Shown here: one piece after another, positions 33,101 through 44,100 of the stretch | Layout: the number at the start of each line of letters is the position of its first letter | Position numbering within the stretch: the stretch's first letter is position 1 | NCBI GenBank assembly: GCA_002633025.1 | Contig: NMRB01000176.1 | Location: forward strand, 365,904 to 429,903 | Direction: 5' to 3' | DNA length: 64,000 nucleotides | DNA from: Notospermus geniculatus | Lineage: Eukaryota > Nemertea > Pilidiophora > Heteronemertea > Lineidae | Made by a program: the position numbers and the translations under genes | Notes under the pieces: generated by a model | Told to the model about the DNA's origin: nothing | Databases searched by the model: none | What the model saw: the letters and a program-made list of their open reading frames with translations, nothing else

Positions 33101-35790
33101 AATCAACGGCTAGGCGTTAAGATAACTGCTGTACATTTTGCAATGCAAAGTCCAGAACTAAACTGTGTGTCTCCTATCGTCAAATCGCGGATTGTTCTGT
33201 CAGCAGTGTATTGTTGGAGAACATTGGCAGACACAGGCAAGAGCTAAGTTACACCGGTTCACCAACCAATAGAACAACTGTTAGCTGTGCAGTAGAGGAA
33301 GTATGTCTTAATACGATGGGATGTTCTCCTGTCATCCTGCCGCGTGCATTGTAGTCTCCCCTCATTGCACGTCTTGACACATTCCGGTTTCGAATCAATC
33401 CTGAGCCACACGGATTAATCATCCCTGACTCAATGTCCATCGCATGGGACAGTAAGCAGTGATTCCCTGTGCCTTGTACCTTTGCTAGGGCAAGTATTAA
33501 AGTCACCGTGTTAAAGTCCCCGACCAAGTGAGATACATCTGTAGCTTGAGATGCCCTCTTCCGAATTCATCAGGGCCAGTGGTGCTATTGCCTCCGACCC
33601 TGGTGGGAAAATCCAATACAATGGGTCATTTGATTAAGAGAAAATGCTTTTACATCTTGTAAAGCACTGTCTAGTGCATTTATAGTCCAAAATTCAAGTG
33701 AAAGAATTTACTAGTCTTTATTCATATGTTCTATTGTAAACACAATTGCACTTGGCATGTTTTGAGATACCGATGGAACAGCAGTGGAATTCTACATCGA
33801 TTCGAATGGCTCATTGGTGATGAAGGTTACCACAGTGGGTGATATTCATAAAAGCTAGCAAATGCTGTACCTTCAAGTTTTGTAGTACATTCACATTGGA
33901 CCTCGCTGTGCAAATCTTAAGGAAAAGCATTTGCTAACTTTTATAAATACCAGCCAACTTGATTTTATGTTCCTTTATGTTTGCTTTCAGTAACAAGCAC
34001 TGACCTATTCCTTCCGTGGTGTAAGTAGATTAATCAGAAAATCATTTCTGTTGTTTATTTTTCTGTCTGTTCATTCGCTAATTCCTGTGCTGTGATTGGT
34101 TGGTTACAAAGAATTACTAGCGTCTATACATAAATTCGAATACATGACTGTCATATCCATAATTCAGATGGTTCACTTCGCCTACCATAGCTGTTAAATA
34201 GTAATGAAACTAAAACCCAGTCCCTCTTATGTGAATAATAACAAAACAGATGGAAAGGATGAGGTGAGTATGTACACCCTTAGTCAAAAGTAAATAGACA
34301 GCTACTAAATTCAATATTTCTTTTAATATTAATGAAACGCATTTTTTCTTTTTATACTCACTCATAACAACTGCTTCGGCACCTCTTTCCACCGAAATGA
34401 CCCACGTATACAGTTTAGGGACTTTTTGGTGAAAGATTGAAATTTTGTCAAAAAATGAGGTTTTTTATTATCGCCTTCGCAAAATCGAGAACCTGAGCAT
34501 TTTACAGCTCTACTGTTTCCAGACACATTGATATTTTGAAATAAAGAATTGGAGCTTCTGCAACCGAGTTATTGATGGTTTCTTACAGGCAATTTTAGGG
34601 TTTTCCAGTTGCCAGTCTGACACCACATTCATAACCAACCAGTTGTGACGCGGCAAGTTCAGGGTCACGAATAATAATCGCTATTCATACTGGGCCTATT
34701 TGACCGAGCCTTTGGAATTTCAATAAGAAATAATGTGAATAACAATAAGGCCTAAGTGGGCCCGGGATGACGTTCCGAGCCTTTGGCGATTACCGCAGAG
34801 AGCTAACCACAAAGCATGTTTGCCCGTTCAAAACTAAACTATAGTGCACAATACAATCAATAATAATGATGCAACGCAATCAATGTGGTTTGCCCCGAGC
34901 GTGTGCTTTGTGACGGAGAACTGCTGAATATTCAACACTTGGTCGGTATGAAATACGGAAGAGCACGTGGAAGATCGAACTTGGCTAACCGAACAAAATC
35001 ACTGCAAAAGTCCCTCTGTAACTTTGTCCCCCCTACAGATCCATGGGATCCGAAAGCTAGATTCTACTCAGAAACAAATGTGCTTCAAGATGGCATAGGT
35101 GCGATCACCAACAAATCCCGAATAAAAAATCACTTTTTTTTATGAAAATTCAAACTTTCACCAAAAAATCAGTTCAAAGGACAGCAAGATAATTTTGGTG
35201 TAAGAAGGTGCCAAAGCAATTGTTATCAATGGAAATAAAAAGAAAAATTGTGCCTCTCTTCTATATTAGGAAATATTGAATTTAGTAGCTGTGTATTTAC
35301 TTTTGACTAAGGGTGTACATGTAAATTGTTCATATTCACTTTTTTAATTGTATCCCTTTTTCTGTTTATAGTGAAGGTCAATGCAGCGAAATATGGTATG
35401 TATTGTTGATTCCTGGCATAAGTCGTACAAGAAATTCATTCCTAACATGCCCACAATTTAAAGTTTGATGCGAGCACTTTGGGTTGGCAGTTTCAAAACA
35501 GTCTCAGGTCACTTAAGCTCTCTGCGGTACTGCTTAGAGTCTTAAAGCGCTCAAAGCACTCAGCAGCCTAGCCAAAACCTTTCTGTCATCTATATGGCGT
35601 GCCCATCCTGATGTGTACCGATACAGTATATGCGTACTCATTTTGAATGTCGACGTCCAGGAGAAGCTCATCGGTGCATCAGTGTCTGTTCCTAATTTTG
35701 TAATATTTTTTTTTCTCGATTCATGGAGAATATTGATAAAACTGTTTCTCTTTTTCAGGGGTTGAATATCACGTATCCGCAGTCGCATAG
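30192..35790 (+). CDS. Gene 3: short secreted His/Arg/Trp/Gly-rich repeat protein, 368 aa
   Basis: Paralogue of gene 2. Coding exons: 30192-30267, 30963-31583, 31826-32050, 32499-32597, 33991-34020, 35372-35395, 35759-35790. All are joined by GT-AG introns in phase 1. Exon 1 is a signal peptide (MGKITIIALLAVVICLNV). Exon 2 (207 residues) starts with seven or so 12-residue repeats (GHRHGHRVGWRH), then two HWW modules like those of gene 2, ending GRPHG. It has no acidic residue and no Cys. Exon 3 is Gly/Val/Thr-rich (VKVPGGATVTVTNPKP...). Exon 4 carries two Cys (VGGHF...DMFGGSCPVGT...TECE). Exons 5-7 give TDLFLPW, LKVNAAKYG and VEYHVSAVA. The tail matches gene 2 exon for exon. Function is unknown; extracellular metal-binding or matrix roles are inferred from composition. 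Confidence 0.88.
30435..30708. mobile_element. Hammerhead-like inverted hairpin element with tail, copy 3
   Basis: A near-perfect palindrome (30435-30657) centres on GGTTCTAGCTCATCATTAGG. The right arm reads CCTGAGGAAGACCCCG...GGGTCGAAAATTTG...GGAGACGACTTT. It is followed by a TTTGTGTCGTTTTGTGCTC tail. CAAGAAATTATTCC occurs on both sides (30421 and 30709), a likely 14-base target duplication. It lies in gene 3 intron 1. Confidence 0.7.
30975..31235 (+). repeat. 36-bp coding tandem repeat in gene 3 exon 2
   Basis: About seven copies of a 36-base unit encode 12 residues, with the pattern GHRHGHRVGWRH. Some units carry Phe in place of His after Trp-Arg. The CACGGACACCGC core leaves all three forward frames open, which creates spurious overlapping frames. 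Confidence 0.9.
32291..32450. mobile_element. Hammerhead-like inverted hairpin element, copy 4
   Basis: Inverted arms AAGTCGTCTCGGAATTTCGC and GCAAAATTCGGAGACGACTT flank CTTCCTCAGG. The tail is TTGTGTGTCGTTTTTTGTGC. It lies in gene 3 intron 3. Confidence 0.65.
33623..33728. mobile_element. GGGTCAT...TAAATGCTTTTAC foldback MITE
   Basis: A diverged relative of the palindromic element at 54807-54924, in gene 3 intron 4. The ends are imperfectly inverted. Confidence 0.5.
33838..33955. mobile_element. GGYTGGTATTCATAAAAG foldback MITE
   Basis: The inverted arms are ATTCATAAAAGCTAGCAAATG and a right-hand CATTTGCTAACTTTTATAAAT. Relatives lie at 40270-40380 and 54359-54476. Confidence 0.65.
34275..35315 (+). 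mobile_element. 1041-bp TA-flanked TIR element in gene 3 intron 5
   Basis: The ends CACCCTTAGTCAAAAGTAAA are inverted over about 46 bases, with TA on both sides. It is absent from the homologous intron of gene 2, which reads through near 24965. It contains a decayed reading frame (about 34885-35142) with KYGRARGRSNLANRTKS and FVPPTDPWDPKA, shared with the 553-base copy at 3471. It is probably a remnant of an autonomous DNA transposon; the family was not recognised. Confidence 0.8.
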
Positions 35791-35875
35791 ACGAGTTGAG
35801 GTGATTCTATGAGGATAGATGAAAATTTATCGTCTGGTATATGCCAATTTACATGTATGTACCCAAAGATCAAGA

Positions 35876-35881
35876 AATAAA
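35876..35881 (+). terminator. Polyadenylation signal of gene 3
   Basis: AATAAA lies 86 bases past the gene 3 stop (35788-35790), mirroring the spacing in gene 2. Confidence 0.65.
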
Positions 35882-36136
35882 AGATGATGAACCCAATTTT
35901 TCGACTTCGATATCTTTCTTATCATCCTTTTTATCATCATGAGTAACCAAAAATGTCCACTGCAAAGACTGACGTGATGCGCATTCGCATGAGTGTCATG
36001 ATGGGCTGAACGGCAGAACCCCACAGGGTCCGCCATTTTAAGACAGCAGAAGCGTTTTGCCCAGTTTCACCCCCGGTTTCACCTTGTTTATCAGACATCT
36101 GAATGGTTACTTAATGGGCGTACTGGCGACATTATA

Positions 36137-36282
36137 AGGGAGGTTTAGAAATCAAACGATAAACGTAAATTTTACGACAAGTTATTTTTCATACTTCACA
36201 ACCAGATTTTATATTGCATTTTCGGTACAAAATAACATTGTCGCTAGCGTTTACGTTTATCGTTTGATTTCTAATCATCCCT
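36137..36282. mobile_element. AGGGAGGTTTAGAAATC TIR element
   Basis: Inverted ends of about 33 bases (AGGGAGGTTTAGAAATCAAA and AGGGATGATTAGAAATCAAA) continue into ACGATAAACG. A relative is at 37066-37190. Confidence 0.7.
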
Positions 36283-38637
36283 AAAGCTAAGGCTCCTGCT
36301 TTATGGTGCACAGATCAAATTTCACTTTCCAGTTTCTCAACACGACCCTCGAAACGGTCTGAAAGCTCGGATCTTGGCGTTGCTATTGCACTTTTGATGT
36401 ACCAGTATTCCTATGACGGGTTTGCACAGTCACGCGATCGTCGCGATGGGGCCGGTGTGGTCTCGAAAGGGACAGTCAAGGTCAGCAAAACTCGAAAAAA
36501 AATCAACGAAACTGGGCATTTTCACACTCGGGACCTGCCACTTCTCGACAAATGTTTCACAAGATTATCAATTAGGCTACTTTTTTCTTCTCGGTATGAT
36601 GCAACAATGATGAATGTGAAGAATTCTTGTTAATACATGTAGCTTCCAGGCTAGAATACATCCATCTTGTCTAAAGGCCATCAACTGCGTCTGGATGGCT
36701 GCCAGGCCAGATAGACTGATGACAATCAGATGGAATACATCAGGAAACCCTAGTTATGAGTCCTCAATCACTCCCAATTAATGCCACTTGTTGCGTGGAA
36801 TTGTCCATGTCTTGTCCAGTTCATCAAACACAACGGGACTCTATCAGACATCTAAAGGATGATGTAACATGCTGATGTAGGCATGATCATGCTGGCGGCA
36901 GGTCGTGAACCATTCGGCGTCATTGCTATGCCCACATCTTTGTTTTTTTCCAAAAGCTACGTTATTTACTCGCAACACTATTTCTTATGCGAGGGTCCGT
37001 GGGTTCTAGTCTGGTAGGAAGCTATGTCTTTCACCTTAGAAACCTGTTATTACAGAGTTTAAGAGATCACACGCTAACGATAACGCTTACGTTGTTAACG
37101 CTATTTCTTGCAATTGTATATCATGTAACTTACAAAAAATATCGTCAACGTAAATGTTAACGTCAGCGTGTGCTCTCCTAAACTCCCTAATATTTGCTGT
37201 CCAACACTATTAAATTCAATATAACGCTTTATTCTTCGGCTAAACACCTTCACAACAACAACTTACAAATTCGTACAACGGAGGTCCAACTGAAACATAT
37301 ATTCTAAAATTAGGTGCACAATAGAAAGCTACGAGTGCAGGCGCATGATCAGTTTTCAATACCGGTCGGCATTTCTTATGATTGCGTCCACGCTATTCAA
37401 AATCTAAACAGGGTCAAAGTTGAGGAAAGGGCCTGCGCATCTGACCAGGAATCAGACTGCGCAGGCGGAAGTCAGCCATGTTGGCAAAAAATGAAAGAGG
37501 ATTTTACCCATATTTCATCTCAAATATCAGTTTATTCAGGTAGGTCACAAATACACTTGATCAAATACTGTAGGAGAAGTGAACCGTGTGTTCGTTAGAC
37601 TACTGTCGTCACTAGCTAGCCCCCGAAAGACCTAAATTTTAGCCGTTCTTGTGAGAAATGTGGAAGGCAAATGGCGCCCCATATAACGGGTGATGCATAA
37701 AACAGCTGATCAGAAACTTTGAAAGATGGCTCTTTCTGACACACATCCGATTTATGGCTCCTATAACCAGTAACACATAGAGCAATAGAAACAAGTTCTA
37801 CCCTTAGGTTTTTATACTCTGGGAATCAACTGAGCTACTTTTGATCTGAGATGATGGGGTCATGGTGATATCGACGTTCGATATCACAAAATTTGATATT
37901 TTGAGAGAACTTGCCACATTGTCAACTGATCAACATGAAACAATGTCTTAATTCATGCCTGCTAATCCAAGGACAGGACTGTGTTAAAATTCTCAGACTC
38001 ATGTGTCCGGGTGATTGAGATATCATGAGATTTTGATATTTTCAAACTTGATAATTTGAAATATCTCTGCCCGTGGTTGAGGTAGAGACATGATATCACC
38101 CATACTTAGGTTATTGAGGATGCCCATTTCGATTATGCAATGACCTTGATATCAGGTCAAGGTCAAACTTGATAGTTTAAAATGGCTCTGTCTCTGTGGT
38201 AGCAGTAGAGGTTTGATAACACCCATATTTAGGTTATTTAGGATGCCGATTTCGATTATGCAATGACCCTGATGATCATAGGTCAAGGTCAAGATCAGAG
38301 GTCAAGGTCAAACTTCCCAAAGAACTGATAGCAATGAAACTCACTGAACAGGAAGTGAATAGTATAACCTATAGTACAGTAAAGACCCCTATTATCGAGA
38401 GGTTCAACTATATTCTGGATTGCCCCATTGACCAGGTCGAATACTTCAGCCTCGAACATTACATTCCTACGATCAAGTCACAATATTCTAGAAGGGATGC
38501 TGGTCACAGGATTCGATATGTGGAAGTTGGAATCTTTAAACAGTAGGCCTAAGCACAGAAGCCACCCAGTACAGTGTTCCACCTTTCCAAAGCTGTTTAG
38601 GCCATGTAAAAAAATAGTTGGTTAGCATCCTTCCACT
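36283..38637. other. Gene-poor stretch
   Basis: I see no supported gene. It contains the element at 37066-37190 (GAGTTTAAGAGATCACACG inverted, same family as 36137). It also has two diverged tandem copies of about 130 bases (38040-38330) with repeated TCAAGGTCA motifs and GATTATGCAATGACC. Short open frames (36394-36630, 37314-37595) show no domain or splice context. Confidence 0.5.
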
Positions 38638-38923
38638 CATTTTGGTTCCCGAAGCTACCGCTAGAGAGTGCTGTCAAATGGTAGCTTCGGTAACGGGCGC
38701 CATTTTGGCTGGCAGAAAACTGACGGCCTGACGTCATTGCCGCGAAAACTGGATCACATGATCATCCACGGGTATGGATTTTTGAGTAACGGTCGATGAT
38801 CATGTGATCCAGTTTTCGCGGCAATGACGTCAGGCCGTCAGTTTTCTGCCAGCCAAAATGGCGCCCGTTACCGAAGCTACCATTTGACAGCACTCTCTAG
38901 CGGTAGCTTCGGGAACCAAAATG
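38638..38923. mobile_element. Mutator-like MITE, 129-bp perfect TIRs, 9-bp TSD
   Basis: Left arm 38638-38766 and right arm 38795-38923 are perfect inverted repeats of 129 bases around a 28-base loop. The ends read CATTTTGGTTCCCGAAGC. CCTTCCACT occurs at 38629-38637 and again at 38924-38932. Long TIRs with a 9-base duplication are the hallmark of the Mutator superfamily. Perfect arms suggest recent insertion. Confidence 0.85.
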
Positions 38924-39374
38924 CCTTCCACTCTCAATTTTCTGAGTAGGGCGGGAGTTTTTTAATTTTTTATTGAGTTTGAGATGTATGTTACCATGGT
39001 AACCATGACAACCTGAGGGAAATTCCAAATGTAATAGGTGTGAATTAAAATAAAAACTATTTTCTGTCCTTTAAAACTGTATTGTTTTTAACTACAATTT
39101 TTTCACTCTTTTGGTGGTTTTTGAAAGGTTTTTTGAAAATGAAAATTAAACAATTTTTGAGGAGGGGTGATTTCAATGGCGGGAGGGGATGCTAACCAAC
39201 TTTTATTTTACATGGCCTATCTCGGCGAACCTTTGCTGTAATGCAGCTACAAAAACAGGCATAGGCAACTACATGTCAACAAGTGTGTCAGGAACTTCAA
39301 GATACGGCGTGCTGGACAGTTCACTGTCGAGCATGACGGATATTTTTAAATAATTATTGTTTTGTAAAAAGCGT

Positions 39375-39542
39375 CTTGTTTTCCTTCCAGTATTCCCAGG
39401 GAAATTGCCGTGTGTGCCTCCTTTCGTCGAAATGCCCAACCCACCACCAACCGAAGTCCTGAAGCATCTGCAAAATTGCATCCAGCTGATGTACAGGCTT
39501 CCTTCTGAGGTTATAAGGCTGATGCTCAGAGGCATCTCATGA
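39375..39542 (+). other. Possible exon, unknown gene
   Basis: A polypyrimidine tract and CTTCCAG precede an open frame that reads VFPGKLPCVPPFVEMPNPPP and then LKHLQNCIQLMYRLPSEV before a stop at 39540. I found no partner exon in phase. It may be chance or a piece of a retroposed sequence. Confidence 0.2.
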
Positions 39543-40269
39543 TTGGACTGAAACAGTTTAAAAGACGCTTACATGTACATGTACAAGTTCATACATGAAG
39601 ATAGACCTACTGAGAAACAACTGACTCTTAATGCTGATACCAAACGTCACTAGACAGTAATGCCATCTTTTGTGAAGTTGAGTGCCCGGTTGAGTGTCAG
39701 TTCGTAATGAAGGAAGTTTGCAAGTGCAAGTAAATGTGAGTAAAACTTATGTTTTGAAATTATTTGAAGAATACATGTGGATGAGAATGCACACCTAACC
39801 ACAGGAATTATCTCAGTTGGAAAAAAACTTTATCTGGAAAAGGATGCTAATAGAAGATGCGTTTGACAAAATTTCATTATACGAAAGTTAGAATCTGTAA
39901 ACAGTTACTGCACAGGCTTAAGTCACTTAATTTTCTGCTGTTTTTTTTTCAGGTACATGCACCAGTAGTAATTTGACAGTCCTCCGGGCGTCAGTGAACG
40001 TGTATTGAATGGCCACTCCTTATGCCAAAAGGTGCACATCGAATGGCATGGCATGGGTTTGATGGTATGTGTGCCATGTTTTTACACTTCTGTATGGCTT
40101 AAATTATAGCAAGGGGCGCCAATGTGGAAAGGGTGTTCTTGTGTGCATAGAAAATGGGGATCCTTGCTCACTGCTTCAGTTGGTGTCACCTGTGGCTAAC
40201 AGGCCAACTATTGAGGTAAAGGTGACATCCAGGTCCTGATCATTTTTCCACACAAAGGGCAGGTCCATC

Positions 40270-40380
40270 GGCTGGTATTCATAAAAGTTAGCAAATGCTT
40301 TTACTTAAGATTTTCACAGTGAGATCCAATGTGCAACAAAACTTGAAGTAAAAGCATCTGCAAGCTTTTATGAATCAGCC
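40270..40380. mobile_element. GGCTGGTATTCATAAAAG foldback MITE
   Basis: Inverted ends GGCTGGTATTCATAAAAG and GGCTGATTCATAAAAG, with inner AAATGCTTTTACTT. Same family as 33838 and 54359. Confidence 0.7.
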
Positions 40381-40645
40381 ATTATACAGAACTTGGTTGC
40401 GGTGTGCTGCCCTCTATAGGAGTTGCGAGCCTGCGAACTACATGTAACTGTGTGCCAAGAACCTACATAGTGAGTTTTGATTTGTTTTATTCCATGTTTT
40501 TTGTAGGTTATCAACATCAGTGAGACTGACTAAGGAAAGCGTTGAGTGTTCTGAGCTTCTTGTAGGGGCCACCGCTTGACCTGCCTCCGGCGTTCTACAC
40601 GCAGAATATCTTAGGTGAGTTGACATCCTCCTCAATCATTGCTCA

Positions 40646-40905
40646 TATTTTCTAAAAGTATCCATGACACTGCAATGATCATTGCAGGATATAACACTAT
40701 GTTCTTAGTCCCAATGGGTGAAAGGCGGCAATGCCATACCAATATTGTTAGCATGAATGAACCTGAAATAAAGCACAAAAGAAGGTGCATGTAGGATATA
40801 CCCCCTGTCCTTTGACCCATTGGTCCCAACCTACGAACACAGTGATCATATCCTGCAATTATCATTGCATTGTTATGATGGATACATAAGAAAATATGAC
40901 TAGAT
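40646..40905. mobile_element. Palindromic element with TGCAATGATCATTGCAGG arms
   Basis: The left arm (CATATTTTCTAAAAGTATCC...TTGCAGGATAT...CCAATGGGT) recurs inverted on the right (ACCCATTGG...ATATCCTGCAATTATC...GGATACATAAGAAAATATG). It carries no gene. Confidence 0.6.
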
Positions 40906-41112
40906 TTAGGGGAACTTTTGTTGGGTGTTTGCAGTACAATGTATATCACGTTGCTCTCGCAGGGGTATGGTAGGATGGTGTGGCAGGAAGCAAAGTACCC
41001 AGGAGTCAATGTCCGATGTAATATTTTTGATTACCTTCGTTTGCCAGTGGCTCCCTACAAACGATTAAAGTGTCCAACACAAATTTAACGTTCGTGCAAA
41101 AATGAATTTTCA

Positions 41113-44100
41113 CTGAAGTACACAGCGGCTCATGTTGGCATATTGTGGATCTCATTGGCTGATGTTTGTACGGAATACATGGCGCCATCTTTTGGCATAT
41201 AGTGGATCTCATTGGCTGATTTTTGTACGCAATTCATGTTGAAAAATAAAAAATAAAATGAATTTTCACTGAAGTACATTGCGCCTCCTGTTGGCATATA
41301 GTAGTGGATCTCATTGGCTGATTTTTGTACGGAATACATGGCACCTTCTGTTGGCATATAGCGGATCTCATTGCTGGTTTTTCTACGGAATACATGGCGC
41401 CTTCTGTTGGCGTATTGTGGATCCCATTGGCTGATTTTTGAATGGAATACATGGCGCCTCCTGTTGGCATATTGTGGATCTCATTGGCTGATTTGTTGGC
41501 ATATAGTGGATCTCATTGGCTGATATTTGTACGGAATACATGGCGCCTCCTTTTGGAATGATGGATCTCATTGGCTGATTTGTGTACGGACATTGAGTTT
41601 GTGACATAAATTCTCAATGACTTGACTGACTTGGATGTAAAAGACTATTTTGTTTATGTCAGAAGATCCTATTTCAGGATCTGGAGAAACCCAGATTGTT
41701 ACGTTATGCCTTGTTTTACCTGGATATGTTTTTCTGACAGCCTGATAAGAGGCGATTTCAAAGTGTTCTACTGTCCTTTGGAGTAATCTTCCCTTCGATA
41801 TTGCGTAGTTCAGTAGTTAGAGAATAGATTTTTTTTAAAGCCACACCTCAACCTATCTTCCTTTCATGATAATGTCTGTTGGAAGAGGAAGAAGTCGAAA
41901 AATAAACTCCATTTTTCCAGTTGAAATAAAAGGAAGGGGTTAATATCCAGTCGAAAGGAGCAGGGGAAGGACATGTTGAAAAATGATAAATAAAATGAAT
42001 ATTCACTGAAGTACATGGCGCCTCCTGTTGGCATATTGTGGATCTCATTGGCTGGCTTTTGTACGGAATGCATGGCGCCTTCTGTTGGCATATAGCGGAT
42101 CTCATTGGCTGGTTTTTGTTCGGAATACATGGCGCCTTCTGTTGGCGTATTGTGGATCTCATTGGCTGATTTCTCAATGGAATACATGGCGCCTTCTGTT
42201 GGCATATTGTGGATCTCATTGGCTGATTTGTGTACGGACATTGAGTTTGTGACATAAATTCTCATTGACTTGACTGACTTGAATGAAAAAGACTATTTTT
42301 TTTATGTCAGAAGATCCTATTTCAGGATCTGCAGAAACCCAGATTCTTAGGTTGCCTTGTTTCACCTGGATATTTTTTTCTGACAGCATGATAAGAGGTG
42401 ATTTCAAAGTGTTCTACTGTCCTTTGGAGTAATCTTCCCTTTGATATTGCGTCGTTCGTTAGTTACAGAACAGATTTTTTTAAAACCACACCTGAACATT
42501 TCTTCTTTTCATGAAAAATGTCTGTTGGAAGAGGAAGAAGTCGAAAATAAACTATCTCCGTTTTTCCAGTTGAAAGAAAAGGAAGGGGTCAATATTCAGT
42601 CCATTCATGTTGAAAAAATTTTAAAATAAAGAACTTTCACTGAAGTACAAGGCGCCTCCTGTTGGCATATGGTGGATCTCATTGGCTGATATTTTTACGG
42701 AATACATGGCGCCTTCTGTTGGCTTATTCTGGATATCATTGGCTGATTTTTGTACCGAATACATGGCTCCTCCTGTTGGTGTAATGGATCTCATTGGCTG
42801 ATTTGGGTACGGACATTGAGTTTGTGACATAAATTCTCATTGGCTTGATTGATTTGGATGAAAAAGAATATTTTTTTTGTAAGAAGACCCTTTTTCAGGA
42901 TCCCGAGAAACCCAGATTCTTAGGTTTCCTTGTTTCACCTGGATATTTTTCTGATTTTCTCAGATAAGAGGTGTATGTTCACAGATAAGAGGTGATTTCA
43001 AAGTGTTCTACTGTCCTTTGAAGTAATCTTCCCATCGACACTGCGTCTGATTCTGTAGAACAGAATTTTTAAACCACACCTGAACATTTCCTTCCTTTCA
43101 TGATAAATGTCTGTTGGAAGGGGAAGAAGTCGAAGTCTCCTGATTCCAGTTGAAGGAGAAGGAAGGGGTTAATATCCACTTGAAAGGAGCACGGGAAGGA
43201 CATGTTGAAAAATAATAAACAAAATGAATTTTCACTGATGGCGCCTCCTTCTGTTGGCATATAGTGGATCTCATTGGCTGGTTTTTGTATGGAATACATG
43301 GCGCCTCCTGTTGGCATAATGGATTTTATTGGCTGANACTAGTAGATTTTTTAAACCACACCTGAACATTTCTTCCTTTCATGATAAATGTCTGTTGGAA
43401 GAGGAAGAAGTCGAAAAAAAATATCTCCATTTTTTCCAGTTGAAGGAAAAGGAAGGGGTTAATATCCAGTCGAAAGGAGCAGGGGAAGGACATGTTGAAA
43501 AATGATAAATAAAATGAATTTTCACTGGCATATTGTGGATCTCATTGGCTGATTTTTGTAGGGAATACATGGCGCCTTCTGTTGGCATATAGCGGATCTC
43601 ATTGACTGATTTTTGTACGTAATAAATGGCACCTCCTTTTGGCATAATGGATCTCTTTGGCTGATTTTTGTACAGACATTGAGTTTGTGACATAAATTCT
43701 CATTGGATTGACTGATTTGAATGAAAAAAAACCTATTTTTTAGCTCACCAGTGAGCTTTTGTGATGGTGCAGCGTCCGTCGTCGCCGTCCGTTAGCAAGG
43801 CACGTTTCGTAACCGCTAGAGCTCTTGGTACATATATAACCCTAGGTCAGAGGACCTATGACACCAAGTTTCGGTCCGATTCGATTCTTGGCTTGGCCTC
43901 CAGGTGGCCAAAAGCAAAAACACAAAAAGTGCAATAACTCTTGAACTAATGACTGGATCATCTCCAAATTTTTATCATAGGTGTATCTAATTAGGATACA
44001 TAACATATTTAACGGGTTTTTGATTTGACCTACTTTTCGAGGTCACAGAGGCCAAAGTTCGACAAAAGTAACGAACCTGTCACAGTTCTTCATGATTTTA

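Noticed and set aside
41113-42240. CRISPR-like regular repeats
   Set aside because: The units are contiguous and diverged, with no distinct spacers, and the DNA is eukaryotic.
41130-43693. Many short frames with PMRSTICQQ or SANEIHYMPTEGAMYS repeats
   Set aside because: They are translations of the 57-bp minisatellite in its different frames, without start context or conservation of one frame.
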